Shown: piece by piece, positions 1 through 14,173 of the stretch | Layout: every line of letters starts with the position of its first letter | How positions within the stretch are numbered: the first letter of the stretch is position 1 | Assembly: GCF_031877795.1 (NCBI RefSeq) | Contig: NC_133931.1 | Span: 24,550,264-24,614,263 of the forward strand | DNA: 64,000 bases | Reading direction: 5' to 3' | DNA from: Strix aluco | Taxonomy: Eukaryota; Chordata; Aves; Strigiformes; Strigidae | Made by a program: the position numbers and the translations under genes | The notes under the pieces: generated by a model | What the model was told of the DNA's origin: nothing | The model's input: the letters and a program-made list of their open reading frames with translations, nothing else | Database searches by the model: none

Positions 1-1886
1 CTGTGTTCCAGTGCCTCCCTGTGCCCACTGCCAGCCTCAGAGATTGTGATCCCCCCAAGCTGCAATTTGTCATCTCCAGAGAAGTAGGCAGTGGAATTTT
101 GGGCATAACTCATCTCACCCCAAATTGGATGCCAACACTGGCGTTGAATGCTAGATTGCGTTTACCAGATCTCCGCTGAATGCAGAGAGCCCAGACAATG
201 GGGTACTCAAAAAAGAAAAAAAAAAAAAAAGTCCCTGAGGCATCAGTTCATTAAGCAACAGGTCTTTTGTTGTGACAGTGACTGCTTAGGTGGGTGGGCT
301 GAGGTGGGGTTTGGCAGAGCTATGACAGTAGGGAGACAGAACAGTAATTAATTTCTGCACTCTCTTGGGTTGACTGCTTCTTTCCTGGTTTTTGTCCTGT
401 CTCTTTTCTAAACCTAGGTAGCTCTGCTATTACCAGTGTTGCCTGGATACCAGTGTCTTTCTCCAGCAAAGTTGTCACTGAAACACTGAATAAAGAAAAC
501 CATGTCAGGCAGCTTTCAGTGAGGCTTTTTTAGTTGAAGATTCTTTTATATTACTTATTCTTTTGCATAGACCTCCATCACTCTTGATACAGTCTAAACT
601 TATGACTTCTGCTATATCTGGATAACACAGACATGATGCTGAATTTCAGTTCTCTGTTTACCTCTTGGTATGAACCTCTCTAGATTTATCTAGAGTACAT
701 CTACTATCTAACCACAAATTAAATTTTCCATCAGAACAATAGAGATACTAAGGCAAAGATGGTTGCAAAAAGGTTGAACTGTTATTTCAAGAATAAACCA
801 AGAATTTCATGCTGTAGTCAGGAACAGAGCTCTTGGAACAGCATCCCATGATTTAGGTTCAATGTGTCCCTTCACTGTCCCTCCTGGGCAGAGTCTTTCT
901 CTGAGGTTTCTAAATGAATCTAACATTACCGATGCACCTCTCCCAAAGGCCCTTCTTCATCTCTTACATAGGAGCTATTCAGCCTCTTTTGCTTCTCCTT
1001 AGGGGTAGATGCTGTAATGTTGTGTGCTGGAATAGAGCTGTCTCTCCCAGGTGGCCAACAGTCTCATCCATCTTAAGTCCCCTCCTTCCCTCTCTAGCAC
1101 ATGTCCACACTGAGCTGCTGATTTCTAATCCCAACCAGACCACTACTGCTGCTCACCCACCCATTGCTGCACATCCCAAAGAGGGAGGGTTAGGAGCTGG
1201 CAGAGAGGAGATGCGAGAGCTGAACAAGGGAAAGCGTTGTCAATGGAAGAGGAGGTCATTTCCAGGTCTCACTTCCATTTGTCTGTTTCCTCATTACAAG
1301 TCACTCTAGAAGACCATGGGCAGTGCTCCTGTATGGTACATATGTTGGTTCCTCCACCTGCTTGTTTGCAGACATCATGACCACTCTCTTAGTTCATACT
1401 AAATACTACGCTTTTGCAGTGGCTTTCTTCCTTGCAATTGTACTGCTGCTACTTTGCTTATAAGCCTCTAATATATTGAAGTCTAAAGAAGCAGAGTTTT
1501 ATTGCTCTATGAGGCAATTTGCCTTGAGCAAGTCCATGTAGTGAGTTGGTAGCAAAATGAGGAGTAAAATGGTAAGGCTGATCGGTGCCCAGCTTTCCTG
1601 ACACTTCCACACATGACTGAATCAGAGCAGTTTAAGCAGTGCCTGCGTGGGAGATGGGAAGGGTATTTCATCTCTTCAGCCACGTAAGAGCCTGCTGGAT
1701 ACGTTTAAAATCTTACAAAGACTGAGGGTTGGTTGGTTGCCGGAATGGACTCCTGGCTGGTTATATCATCATATGGTACAACGACAACAGCCATGAGATA
1801 TATTTAAACTTGGCCGAGGGCAGCTTTTTGCTATAGCACTTGATATTATAACAAATATAAAAAATGCCTTTATATTTCTGTTTTAG
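1..1886 (+). other. NIPAL2: NIPAL2 intron (left edge)
   Basis: No earlier NIPAL2 exon was found here, although the preceding helix must be coded upstream. The stretch contains a short A-rich tract near 211-230 and otherwise nothing recognised. Confidence 0.6.
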
Positions 1887-1946
1887 GTAGTGCATTTATT
1901 TCTGTCTTATTCCTAAAGAAGACCATGAGGGCTGCTGATATATTGG
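1887..1946 (+). CDS. NIPAL2: NIPAL2 internal exon a (60 nt)
   Basis: The acceptor is TTTTAG and the donor is gtaagt. Only the frame that starts with two bases of a split Gly codon is open. It reads SAFISVLFLKKTMRAADIL, which fits a NIPA-family transmembrane helix followed by a charged loop. It ends one base into a Gly codon that is completed by the exon at 3907. Confidence 0.85.
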
Positions 1947-4900
1947 GTAAGTAAGCGTTTGCTAATATGGACATTTGTGTCGCCATATGCTTAGCAAGCT
2001 GTAACTCTCACGCAGCCCCCCACCTTCACACTCCCACTCTCCCAAGCAAGTGTTTCGAGGCAGATACTTTCAAAATTGAGAAGAAGTGACAAAAAGAGAG
2101 AGAATCTTCAATGCATGTGGAAAAAACTTCATTCCCAAATCCTCGGCTCTTATAACCATAACTCATTCCTTATGTGTCCTTATTGCTCAAATTTATTTTC
2201 GTTGTCTGTTTTTGCCTCTGAGGTTGTATTTAGTATTATCTTTATGAGTACAACACAATTTTAATAAAAACAATGAAGTTATTGAGTTATTCATTCAAAT
2301 ATAAGATTTTTTTTCTTACTGCATAAACGCTGAACAAAAATTTAAGCTCAATTAAAAGTGACAACTTCCCTTTTGGTATTAGTTTTATCACTCCAAAGAA
2401 CAAATAATCATGTTGTCAAGTGTTTTGTTGGGAAACATGGTCTTTCCTGTAAAAGCATGTCATCTTTTTGTCTGTGTCCAAGATTTTTTTTGCATATCAA
2501 AACTGCCCAGCTTGAACACAGTAGTAATGAGAGACAAGCATATTTCAGGGTTTGGGCTTTACACCAAGCCATCTTGGGTGGGACAGTGCACCTGATGTTG
2601 CTACAGGGCACCTGATATTTCTGTGGGGTTCCTAGCATCTAGGCTTGATTGTCCATAATATAACGAGGACATCCCAGCTGTTCTCATGAATGTTTTGGAA
2701 AGATCTGCTCGGTATTGTTCCAGGACTACTACATAATATTTATATAGGTTTGGGGTCCAAGTTTGCCAGCTCAGCTGCTACATTCAAAAACCCCCCTCCC
2801 TTGACTGATCATGTTTCCCTTATGGCCTTATACATTGTGTGTTGCTTTAACCAGTGTTCAGCACTGATTTATTTTATTTCTGTGAGTTCAACTTTGCAAG
2901 AAGGATTTAACAATGTTGCTACATTCCATAGGAATGAGCTGTATGATGGGAAATATGGTGATGTTTTTGCAAGCACATAAATATAGAACAGTTCTGCTTT
3001 TCCAAAGGAACTGTGTGCAATAGCAGTGCCAGCAAAGCCCTCCGGATGTGCTTTGTTTTGTATCCCTGAGCCTTGTATTCCACACTGATTCATAGGTTTG
3101 CCAAGAATTTAAAGATTACTTGAAAAAAAATTGATTAGCTAATATCTTCCTTAATCCAATACAGTTTATGAGCTCAGGATGGGCTCACTTATATCTTGAT
3201 ACCTCGATGAACATCTGTGTTTGTCAGTTGGCTGTCCACAAGGCAGAACTTCCAGATTTTTATTAAAAGCACAATAATGTGAGTTCGACCTTGAAAAGGG
3301 GCCCTGGCAACTTAATGGCTGAACAGTCTTTTGCAAATCAACCTTTTATAAAATGGTTCATAGGTCTGCAAATACAACAGGGAGCGGTCAAAATTTTGGC
3401 TTCATGACAGCTTCACGTAAGCATTGGACTGGAACATATGTGTTGCACCTAATGTTTCCAGGGCAGGTCCATAGCTGGTGCAGATCTCTGTGGCCACACT
3501 GACTTTGGGAGAGTTATGTTTATTTACACTGGTTAATGATCTAGCTGTCTGCCTTATAAGCAACTTGTCCTTTCAGTTTAGGGTAAGTTTCTGTGACCTG
3601 GTTTGTGCCTGTGAGAAATACAAAGGATCGATTCTCCTTTGTCATGAACTTGGTATTAGAATTGAGAATATTTGAAAAAACACTGCTTTACTGACAGGCT
3701 TTACTGACAGCTTTTCTCATATTTCCAAAATCCTTTGAGTTTTTAATAAAAATTACACTAGATAAAGGCAACCCAATTACCTAAGCCCAGATCTGATTAA
3801 ATGGACTTAAATTTTCTTCTAGAGACTATTTCCAAATCATCTGGAGAGCAAGGATGACCATGATTACCAAATATTGTATTACCAAAATAATGTGTCTTCT
3901 TTAAAGGAGGAACACTGACAGTAACAGGGACATACTTGCTGGTGACATTTGCTCCAAATGTACCCCAAGAGCTCACAGCAAGACGAGTACAGAATTACTT
4001 AGTGAGCTGGCCCTTTTTGGTATATTTGGTGAGTATCTGGTTCATACTACTCCTTAAATGAGAAAAACTGGGGCTACTGGGCTTTTTGCAGCATTATGAA
4101 TTAGTGGCAGAAAAACTGGTCCTGAAAACAAATTGTGTGATTTTCATAAGCAATTCTGGGTCATCACCCTGGTCCCCAAGCTGAAAATATGCTGAACCAA
4201 AATATGCTGAACCAAAATATGTCTTTCAAACTATGTGCACGGGAAAGTCACAGTTGTGCAGGATTACGAAGAATGGAAAGATTTTGGATTTTGGTGGACT
4301 TGAGGGAGAACCTAAATATTGGCACTGCTTATAATAACTGTAGATGTGTTCATGCCACACTGTCTGCATGTACATCTAAGTTTCAATGCTTTTCTGGAAT
4401 GTGATGGACTTGGCCTTTTAAAAATCAGGCTATGTATGCTCTTGTTCTGCTTTTTTCTTTCATATCACTCTGGTTTATCCCCATGTTGTTAAGCCTGGCC
4501 AAAAGGAGCTTTGTATGGAGTTGTCATGTGGACAGGTGGCCTGCTTTGCTGCCGCTCAGGTTAATCTGAACCTGAATTTTCATTCAGATACAAAACCACC
4601 ATTTTGATTAAAGTATCTATATACAAACTTCAAATACGTACATCTTCTTTGATGTATTTAATTAGCATCAGGAACAAGACCAGAGTGAGTAGGAGGAATT
4701 TCTCTCTCTCTTTTCCTCTGGAATGCTGAAAGTTTGTTCCTCCAGCTGAATGTAAAAGATGCAACATAGGAGTTTTAGAAACAGTTACTTTCTTCCCAGT
4801 AAAGTGACTCTCTTGGGTTAGATTATTAGTGCCCGGGCTTTTCCTAGTAGGAAGCTCAGTTAGAAAGCCACTGAATAGACAGTTTAAGCACCTTAATCTT

Positions 4901-7900
4901 TTAGCCAACCTGCAGTCTTTACATACATCTAATTATCCATGAGACTACTGATTAAGCAGAAAGTACATGCTACCACAAAAAATGTTGGTCCTCTTGTTCA
5001 ATTTTTTCTGCATTTCTGCATTTTTCTGCATTTCTGCTCCTGAAAGATAGTGATACAGCTCAGTGGAAGAAATTAATGATCATGCTTTGTAAACCACAAC
5101 ATGCACTTTCAGTCAGGCAGTAGAGAGGTTTTTGAAGACAATGCCCAAGAGTTTTGGGGTATTCAGTAAGGGTAGCTTCAGCCTCAGCAAGAGCTTCAGC
5201 AAATCCATCTAATCAGCAGAGCGAGAGGGACTTCTTTAAGAGGGGGTTCAAACAGGGGTCTCAGTGCTCACTGAAGGACCTTTCCTACTGAATATCCCCC
5301 TCTACCATGCAATTCTACATATAGATACTAAAACAGCCTGGCATCTTAGGCACTGATTTTAAATTGCTATCTCACCCATTTGTGTAGAGGTGGTGGAGGG
5401 ACAAAACTCCCCATCCACTCCCAGTGACACCATTTCTGTGCCATATGCTGTTCACATTTTCTTAAAACCAACAGGTTGCTGGAAAAGGACTTTCCCCATC
5501 TGAGGACTTTTTTGACTTTGTTTCAGGAAAAGTTAGTAAGAACACAGTTGAATGCCTAGGAAGACTGTGCTGTATTGTTCTTAGGAGACATTATGAGGAG
5601 GTGGTAGATAACCCCTGGACTTTCTTTCCCCTCTTTTCTCTTTTCCCTGCCTCAGACAGCATCCAATTCTACATGTACAGCATGGGTTGCAGGGAAGGAT
5701 GGAGCAAGTACACAGCAAATCTTGTTGACTCAACAACATATCAAGCTTTATTTGTTCCTTCTGCTCCCTGAATTCATCTGGTTTGAGCTTCGTCTGTCCA
5801 AAGAAGAGGGAGGAGTGAAAGACTCCTCAAGAGACTCTGAGATAGCAGCTTGATTATCCTGGTATGCTGCTGGAAGTTCAAGTAAACCCTGCTGTAAGCA
5901 TTCTCTTTGGGCAGGGAACTAGCTCTTCATAAATGTTTGTAATATGCCTAGCACAGGTTGGCTGCTGAGATATGAAAAAGTGCAGCAGAAGTTGCAGAGT
6001 TTCCAGTATAAATATATAGCAAAGAGACAGTACAGCAGTATAATGCAGTCCAACAGTCTTTCTAAAAGTAGCCCCGAAGTGTGGTCTGCTGAGAAATACA
6101 AAGCCCCAGTGGTACAAAATGTTCTGTGTGGGTGATAAACCATCCCCATGTGGCACTCCACTGGCATCAGAAGAGTTCTGCAGAAATAGCCTCTAGTTCC
6201 CACATGAGACAACTTTGAGTCACCTTCTGAGACTTTGCAGTAGCATAATCATGTCTGAACAAGAATGACTATCCTAGCTTGTTTTTTTTCTCTTTTGCTT
6301 ATGTGCACTTTGAGTCACTACAGAAGACATCAATTATAGATGAAGCTCTTAGGTTTCCCTAAACAGAAGCCTAGTGAGTATTGGGTTGTTAATATTTAAT
6401 CTCTATAAAATCAGGTTCAAAGCATTTCTGCTTTTCCTTCAAAGTGCCTAGAAGACCCTCCTGATTCTTTGGTCTCTATGTTCCTGTATATCCCAGAAAA
6501 AGAGTTGAGGCAGACAATGCGGTATTTTGTTCTGGCACCTTCTGGTAATGCTTAGAAACTTGGAAAACATCATGATTATAAAAAAATGTTGATGAGATGT
6601 TGGCTTGAGGAGACTTCAGGAGAGATTAGTTACAACAGCAAAAATGATCGTAAGCAGGTCAATTTCTTTCAATTCCTCTAATCAGAATATGTGAAGCTGA
6701 TATAACCTACGCACTTCCCATTCCTGGACTTTGTATTTAACACTACCACGGCTATCAACTATGAGACCGAGCACTATTTTGGGTAATTCTCAGGAGACAA
6801 CTGTAGGCAGCAGCTGGGGCACCCCAGAAGGGTTCCTGTCTGCGTGAGGTCCTGTTAGGAGCCAGGCACTCTGCTTGCAGTGTCACTCAATGTGATGGCC
6901 TCTCCTTTGCCTTGGAATTAAAGGTGATCTGTTGGTGGGTCACCGAGTGGCAAAGAACCATGGAAGAATAGGTTGGCTGCTGGGCAGCACAAGGTGAGAA
7001 CTAATTGTTTGAATTTCATGCTTAGTGTGCGAGACTTGACAGAGCTGAGTAAACTTAAATAATAGGCCTGAAAAGCAAACATCAGCTTTCTCCCCAGGTT
7101 CAACCACAGGACTGCCACCTATGGCCCCACACCACTGCTGCTCTTGGGGCTGCCCAGGAGGCACAAGTAGCTAAGCACATAGACCTGTGCACTCCTTCCA
7201 GAGCTGCCATCAGGGACTCTTTTATGCCCTTTTGATGGTTTTGCTTGGCTGTTTCCTTTCAGAAGTGAGTTCTTGGTGGGTTTGTTTGCTTTTAAACATG
7301 GAGAGATCACAGTGAGGCTTTATGGTAACTTTAACAAGAGAAGAGCTGATGACAGGATGAGGAATGACAGAGGACTTATGGACAGAGCCAACAGTGATGA
7401 CCTGGTTCAGTCAAGGTCGGTGGTGCTCAGTACTACCTGTCACTCTGGGGATCAGAGTGAGGCAGAAGAGGGAGTGGAATGCCAGAGATGGTGTGATGGA
7501 GTGGTTTGAAGCCAGCAAATGTCCCTGGGCTTGATTTTTGGATGATTGTTCTTGTGTTGTTTGAAATCTAAGTTACAGGGCAGATGATGGTGCTTCCCTC
7601 TATTGGCATTGTGATTAAAGTTGTCTAGGGGATATAAAATGAATCAATACCTGGGGTGTAGCTGGCTGCCTACAGTAGGGTTGTCTCATAGGTTTCTGCA
7701 CACTCTGTGGAAACCAGTCCAAGGGTCTGGGAGAGGTGATGGGTTTGCATTGTGGGCAGAAGCAGATCTCACAGTGTTGTGTCACCTCATGCCATGGTCC
7801 CATCCCATCCTGTGTGCCAGTCCTGAACTGTCATGAAAGAGGATACGTGGGACATCTCTGGAACTTCTTTCTTAGTCTGGGTATCTTTCCATGTGGGGAA

Positions 7901-10900
7901 CATTTATTTAGCACAGCTTTCTTCTATTCTGTTAGCAATTGTTCATTGTCAAAATAGCAACTGAAGCTATTTGGAGGCTGTTGTAGCTGCAGTCTGATAA
8001 TGTGATACTCCCCTCTGGCCCTAAGATGTGCTTGCCAGTGGTATGAAGAGTGAAGCTGCTACCTTACTTCTCCTCCCGAGTTCCCTCGAACCCCTGTTTT
8101 AGTTTTCCACAGGGAGGCCAAGATGAACTCACATGTCTGCAGATCTTAACATGACTTTTGCCTTGGTTCCTGATTTAGACATACCCAGTGTTACACTGTT
8201 GAATAAAGCTGGGGAGGCTGGCCAAGTTACTTACTGTGAAACTGAGGCAAAAGCCTCTTTTCTAGTATCTGGTGGCCCAGCCTTCACCTCTGGGTGCAAG
8301 GCTGGTGGGGAGGCATGCCAGTCTGGAGGGAGAAGAGCCCAGCACTTCACAAGAGACTGCAAAGATTATTAAACAAGGACTAGTCAGGGAATGCGCTTTT
8401 TTTTTTTTTAACCACCACCAAAATGCTTTATTATATTCAATATTTTTTACAAAAAACCCCAAAACAAAACCACTTTGTTGCGTTTTTTTAAAATCTTGTG
8501 ATAAATATTTGACATTTTTTAAAGAAAGGTGATGTAAAATCCAAATTTATGTTTTTAATGTTCTGAAATGCAATTGTCTCTCAGCTGTCTTTGGGAGCAA
8601 GGGATCAGCATGAAGGTAAATAAAAAATGAATTAAAGCATAATTATGTTCTGTTCATATTTTTGAACACTACTAAACTGGGGGAGGTGTGATTGTGGTAG
8701 AGAAGTTTAGTAACTGAATGTAACTGATGACTGCTTTCCTGCTGCAGTCACTCTCCAAAATGAGAAATCAGCTATATTACATTATATAACCGCCACTAGT
8801 AACTGTTCGGTCACTTGTTTGGAAATTTCATCAGCACAACACTCAGGTATTTTTGAGTCTAGTGCTGCCTTATGGGACTGTTGGTTTAAGAGTGGTGTGG
8901 CATTATAAAACATAAAATAGTATGTTGGTGACAAAACCAAGGAGATAGACTTGAGGTTTTTCTTTGACTTGTTTTGTTGTCAAAAAATGACAATAACCAT
9001 ATTCAGTAATGATGACAATCTTATTTTCTCTTATTTCCCCCATTTGATTGCGTTCCAGTATGCACAAATGAACTTCTCTTTCTTCATGCTGTCTCTAAGG
9101 CTACCAGGCTTCTGAGCAGCTCTCAGTGCAGAGGTCCATTATCCCTCTTTTTCTAAGTCTGCTGGGCTTCACGGAAGTTTTTGGCTCTTGCACTTGCTGT
9201 TTTCTTTAGGCATAGAGGGGTATTTGGGCAACATGGATAGGAGGGAGATTACCCACACTTTTGAGATGGCAAAAGGCAAGAGTTACTAAGGGAATCTACA
9301 AAGAGACACATTAACAGCAAGTCAGTAAATTTAACTGTCATCATTTAGCTGTCAGATGTTATTGAAGGAGCAAGTTTGGACAATGCATAGTGTATGTAAA
9401 GCTGCTTTGGCAGCTGCAGATATCCTGCAGTGTGTTCTGCTAGTGTGTCATTGAGCTTTTCAAGGTAAGCTCCTGACAGGTACCTGTGATTTGAGAACCA
9501 CCACACGAAATAAATGTTTTTCTCCTTACAATGTATGTCAGAAAATTTGAACAAAAAGACAATGTTTGGGGGGATTTTTTTTAGTACGACTGGGGAGAAA
9601 GACAAAGAGGGTAGCAAAAATAAGCTTTCATGTCACAAAGAATGACACTAGGAATGCCATAGCTAAGAGACTGCTGTTCCTCCAGGTAAGTGCTTTACTT
9701 CATAGGAATTATAAACAGAGTTTCTGTAAGAATTATTACCAATAAACATGTGTATCTTTGCTGTCATATTAAAAAAGGCTTCTCAACACTACCAGTGACA
9801 AAATATAGCTAGAAATGCAAAAAGAAAAACTAAAGAAATAAGAAATGCTCAGTTTAACTTTTGCTATAATAGGAAAGATAAATGACAATTGATAGTTCAG
9901 TCAACTGGCAATAAGGTTTGTTTTTAGCAGAAGATACTTAATAAAGTAATTCTCCTTTGAACTGTTAGAGCAGAGAAAACGGATGTGACATCTCAAAGAC
10001 TTTGAATGAAGCATTTATTACATAGTTTCACAGCTCTAACTTTCTTCCCTTTTGTCTTCAGATTTTAGGAATTATAATATTCTGCATTCTCCTCTATTTT
10101 TACAAAAGAAAGGCTGTGAAACACATCGTGGTTTTGTTAATGATGGTAGCACTACTGGGTAAGAACATATTATTCACTTTAATGTTCCTGTCTGTTACCT
10201 GACAATTCCTTGTCACTCAGTCTCCCCAGCTAGTTTAGATTAGGGCCATTTCAAAGCAGTATACTGAAGGAGAATCACTGAAACTGTTCACATGATCCTT
10301 ACTGTAGTCTCTTTTTGAAGAAGAAAGCTGATTATGAAACATAGTTTCTATGCCTATTGCTGGGACTATTTACAGATTTTTTGAAATTAATATGCTATGT
10401 GAAATGGTATTCTGTAGCTTTTTTTAAAATAGCACATTAGCTTTAGATCCTGGGAAAGTGGACTCTTTTGAAACTTTCTTTTGGAGAGCAGGCTGACTGT
10501 GAAAATGAGTCCTTTAAAACAGAGCAGCTTAAGACCTTGTAAGCACTCTGTAAACAAATGCAGTGATATGCTGTGACTGTACAGGAACTTTGAATTATCT
10601 ATGCCTTTTTGCATATGCAACATTTCATACTTTACCCCTTTTCCAGAAGCATAGCAAGAACTCAGTGGGACACTGAAGTTTGACTTCTGATTACCGTTGC
10701 CACAATCAATACTCAGGGAAACATTTTATCGAGTAGCTTTCAATAAAGTTAAACTTGAATCAGTTTTGAAAAATGTCAGGAGGCTGTCTCTAAAGCTTGC
10801 CCCTTGCAGGCATATATTAAGAATTTGTCACCACCCTGTGTCTTCTGCTGTCCTTGTCTTGTCAATTCTCCATGAAACCCTGCTGCAACACCACACTTCT

Positions 10901-13900
10901 TTGGTTGAAGTGAAAAGGTGCTTGAACTGTGCCATTGAAGTCAATGGTTGTATTTTCGCTGAGTTCAGTGGGTACATGTATCAGTCTGCAAAGACTTATA
11001 AAGCACATTTCTAATGGAGCTGCTCATGAGTGTTTTGATAAAACAGAATTTCACTAAAGTTTGCCAGTTACACAATTTGGATTTAACTGAATGTGAAAAA
11101 CTCTTACAGATTTATGAACTTTATTTATTTATTTATTTATTAACTTCCTTCAGATCCCTGAGTGGTTTCTTACCCAGCAGAAAAGCTCAGACTTTCGGAT
11201 CAACTTTTTGGGACAGTCTTCCCATTTAGGTGGGAAATGTCCCATTCACAGTGCTAGGAGCATTAGGATTTGTAGCTCTGCAGAAGCACTGAAGGATTTC
11301 AATGCTCCTTGCATGAGGCAGAGATGGAAGAGCCCCAAAAGCCTCAGGTCAACTGTTTGACTGCTCTTGATTTGGAAGAGTGAAGTGTGAGTCCAGCCAT
11401 CCTCCAGCTCCTAGCACAGAGCCTAGGAGCTTTGGCAGAGCTCGCCTGAGTTGCTCTGCAGCTTCCAACCCTGCCATGAGGAGCTTGAAGGACTACACAC
11501 TCCTGAGCAATGATCAGGTCCAGCCTCCTTGTTGCATAGCTGGAAGCCTGAAGATCCCCAGATGGGCTTCTACACTTTGCTGCAGTTCTGGCCAGACCCA
11601 CCATGATGGCTGCCCCAGACAAGGTCAACACATGGCTCTGGGAGACCCGGCCCTTTGGGCTGCATAACCCTGCATGCTTATTTTGTTGTGAAGCCTGCCA
11701 GTCCTGATGCCACCAGTGCCAAAGGGACGTGTGGTGCTGCTGAACAGCAGCAGGGCTGCAAACCCATGCACCAGTAGGCACTAACTGCAGTTTGGTGGTC
11801 AGGCTGCAATCAACCAAAAATACAATTTCAGCTGGTGGCTGCTGAGGTTTTGGTGAGCATATGCAGCTTGAGGAAAAATGTGTCATTATTTCTGCTCTAT
11901 TAAAAAAGACACAAACAAACAAATCCTGGTTCATGGGAACTTTTGAAATACTGACATTTCCCTCGAGCAGGAAACCCAGAACTGTGGCTGGCTCCAGTTT
12001 CTGCAGCTGTCCTGGTGCCTGGCAGCCGCCACAAAGCTACACTTAGAGCCTTCTGCTTGGTCTCTGACCCTTCTGCTGAGCAAAGTGATGGGAGGGCTGA
12101 AAGAGGGCCCAGCAGCTTTGTTCACAGCCATCTGACATGTGCACTGCCCTCGGAGGGTCCTGGCTGCAGGAAGGCTAGATGAGGCTTGGGAGTTCAGTGG
12201 CAGTTCGTGGAAGGAGATTTCTGCCTTTTCTCATATCTGCACAGATATATTCCTGGTGAAGGGTTCGTACAGATATCAATCGGATGTAGAAACATTTCTT
12301 TAAAGAAAGCGCAGCCTTTGTGTTTCACTGGATATGAGAGCTACTTTCATTATGAAGAAAATGCAGAGGTGATCATAAAATCTGCAAACGTTTTGCTTAG
12401 TACCACTCTGCAAGTTCATTTGGTGAGAATTATCTTACCTCATGTATATACTGGGAGTTATCATAAGTTTGGGGGGAAATATTTCAGATTAAAGTGGGAT
12501 TTCTGAGTTTCCTGCCCTTACAGCTGGAAAGTGACATCATTTATCACAATAGCCTTGGGGGGCGGGGGTGTTCTATCAGAGATAGGAAAACCATTTCCTA
12601 GGTTTTGAAACTTATTCCAGGGCTACTTTAACTAAAAAGATCATTCCACTTTAAAAGCAAAACAAAACAAAAAAAGCAACCAAAAAAACCCCAAACAAAC
12701 CAACCAACCTGCCAAACAAACAAAAAACCCTGATGCTTTCTTTTCTGGTTTGTTAAAAGTATAAGGGATGGAAACCGCCCTTTTAACAGAAACATTTTTT
12801 CAGCACTCTTTACCTTTAGTTGGACAATTCAAACTACTAATTTTTACCTGTAAGTGTTCTTTTAAAATTATAATTCTGCCGTGTTAGAGTGCAAACCTCA
12901 TTTTTTATGTAGGCTGCCTGTTGGGCTTGAGTGTATTTTTTGGCTTTTTATCATACCATTAGCACCACTGCAAGCCAGCATTTGACCTCCTCTGCTCAGT
13001 TTTACTGCTGTATTTGTTAAACCACTCCACCTATTTCCATTACAGAGCAAGAAATTAAGTACTTGGTGGAAATTTTGTCATGAAAACAGTGAATTTCATG
13101 ATGGTGAACAGGATCATCACAAGATGTATGCAACTCTTAAACTTCCCCTGAACTTTTTGACTTGCTATAAGAAAAATGCTTGCAATCAAAACCACAGACC
13201 CGAATTTGTTCTTCTTCCCCACCTTTTCTCCCAACCCTTGGCCTGAACTTTTTCCACAGTGCAGCTCTCCTTGCCAATCTGAGTTTTGCAGTTACGGGAG
13301 GATGAATCAGACCACTGAAATCCAACACTCCTCACCTCTGGAAGAGGGTGGAACTGGATCCCAGCTGGTGGGCGGCGCTCCTGATGATTAATTACCTTTC
13401 TTCAAAGGTCACCTCTGCAGTCTGGTTCTTCTTATCATTTTTAGTTTCTTTTGAATTTGTTACATTTTATTTGCAGGAATCACAGCCTACTGGGGTTAGC
13501 TTCAACAAACCAAGAGCACACTCCAAAATGAAATCTAAAGCAACTCTCAGCCCCTTTTCTAAAAGATGTGTATTGCAAGACTTCTCTGAACTGGTGACAT
13601 ATATTTGAATCATTGCTTGCTGTCTGGGATTTGTTTGTAGTGATGCAATGACAGTGACTAAATGGATTGAAAACACACTACTGAAATATTCTATTCTGTG
13701 GGCTAAATCCAGTAAATGGTTTTAAGAGCCTGGTCCCTGAAATGAAATGCAGACCCCCGCATTGGTTGTCTGCTCTCCGTACATAACCTGTAGGGAGAGT
13801 TAGGTGCTTCAGGATGTGATCCCAGAAGTCAGCTTTGGCCAACTTTGGCCAGCTCCCGTCTCAGCATAGAAATCCTGAGGGTGAAGAGTTATTTTAGGCT

Positions 13901-14140
13901 GCCAGTGTCACATGCAGGCTGCTATTAGGAGGTGTCCCAGCTGCTTTGAAGAGATAATGAGACCTCTCAGACCTCTCCTGAATAATGCAACATGGGCTCC
14001 AAATTAGAAGCTGGAGCTACATAAAGTATGTCTGGAAGATGCAGAAGCTGTTGTACCACCTCCGACTGGTAGTCCAGTGTTTAGGGCATATGCCCAGCAG
14101 TGGGAAATGGAACCAGTTCTTTCCTCACCCTGAGTTCAGC

Positions 14141-14173
<33 letters not shown>

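Larger units (their letters stand above)
4029..10061 (+). other. NIPAL2: NIPAL2 intron between exons b and c
   Basis: At 6.0 kb this is the longest NIPAL2 intron in the window. It holds the 15-bp tandem repeat at 4184, the TTTCTGCAT repeat at 5004 and the antisense poly(A)-like signature at 8397-8432. No further exon is seen. Confidence 0.7.

Noticed and set aside
11344..11934. 196-codon open frame on the - strand in a NIPAL2 intron
   Set aside because: No domain, no splice context and no family resemblance. The GC-rich patch alone can keep a frame open.
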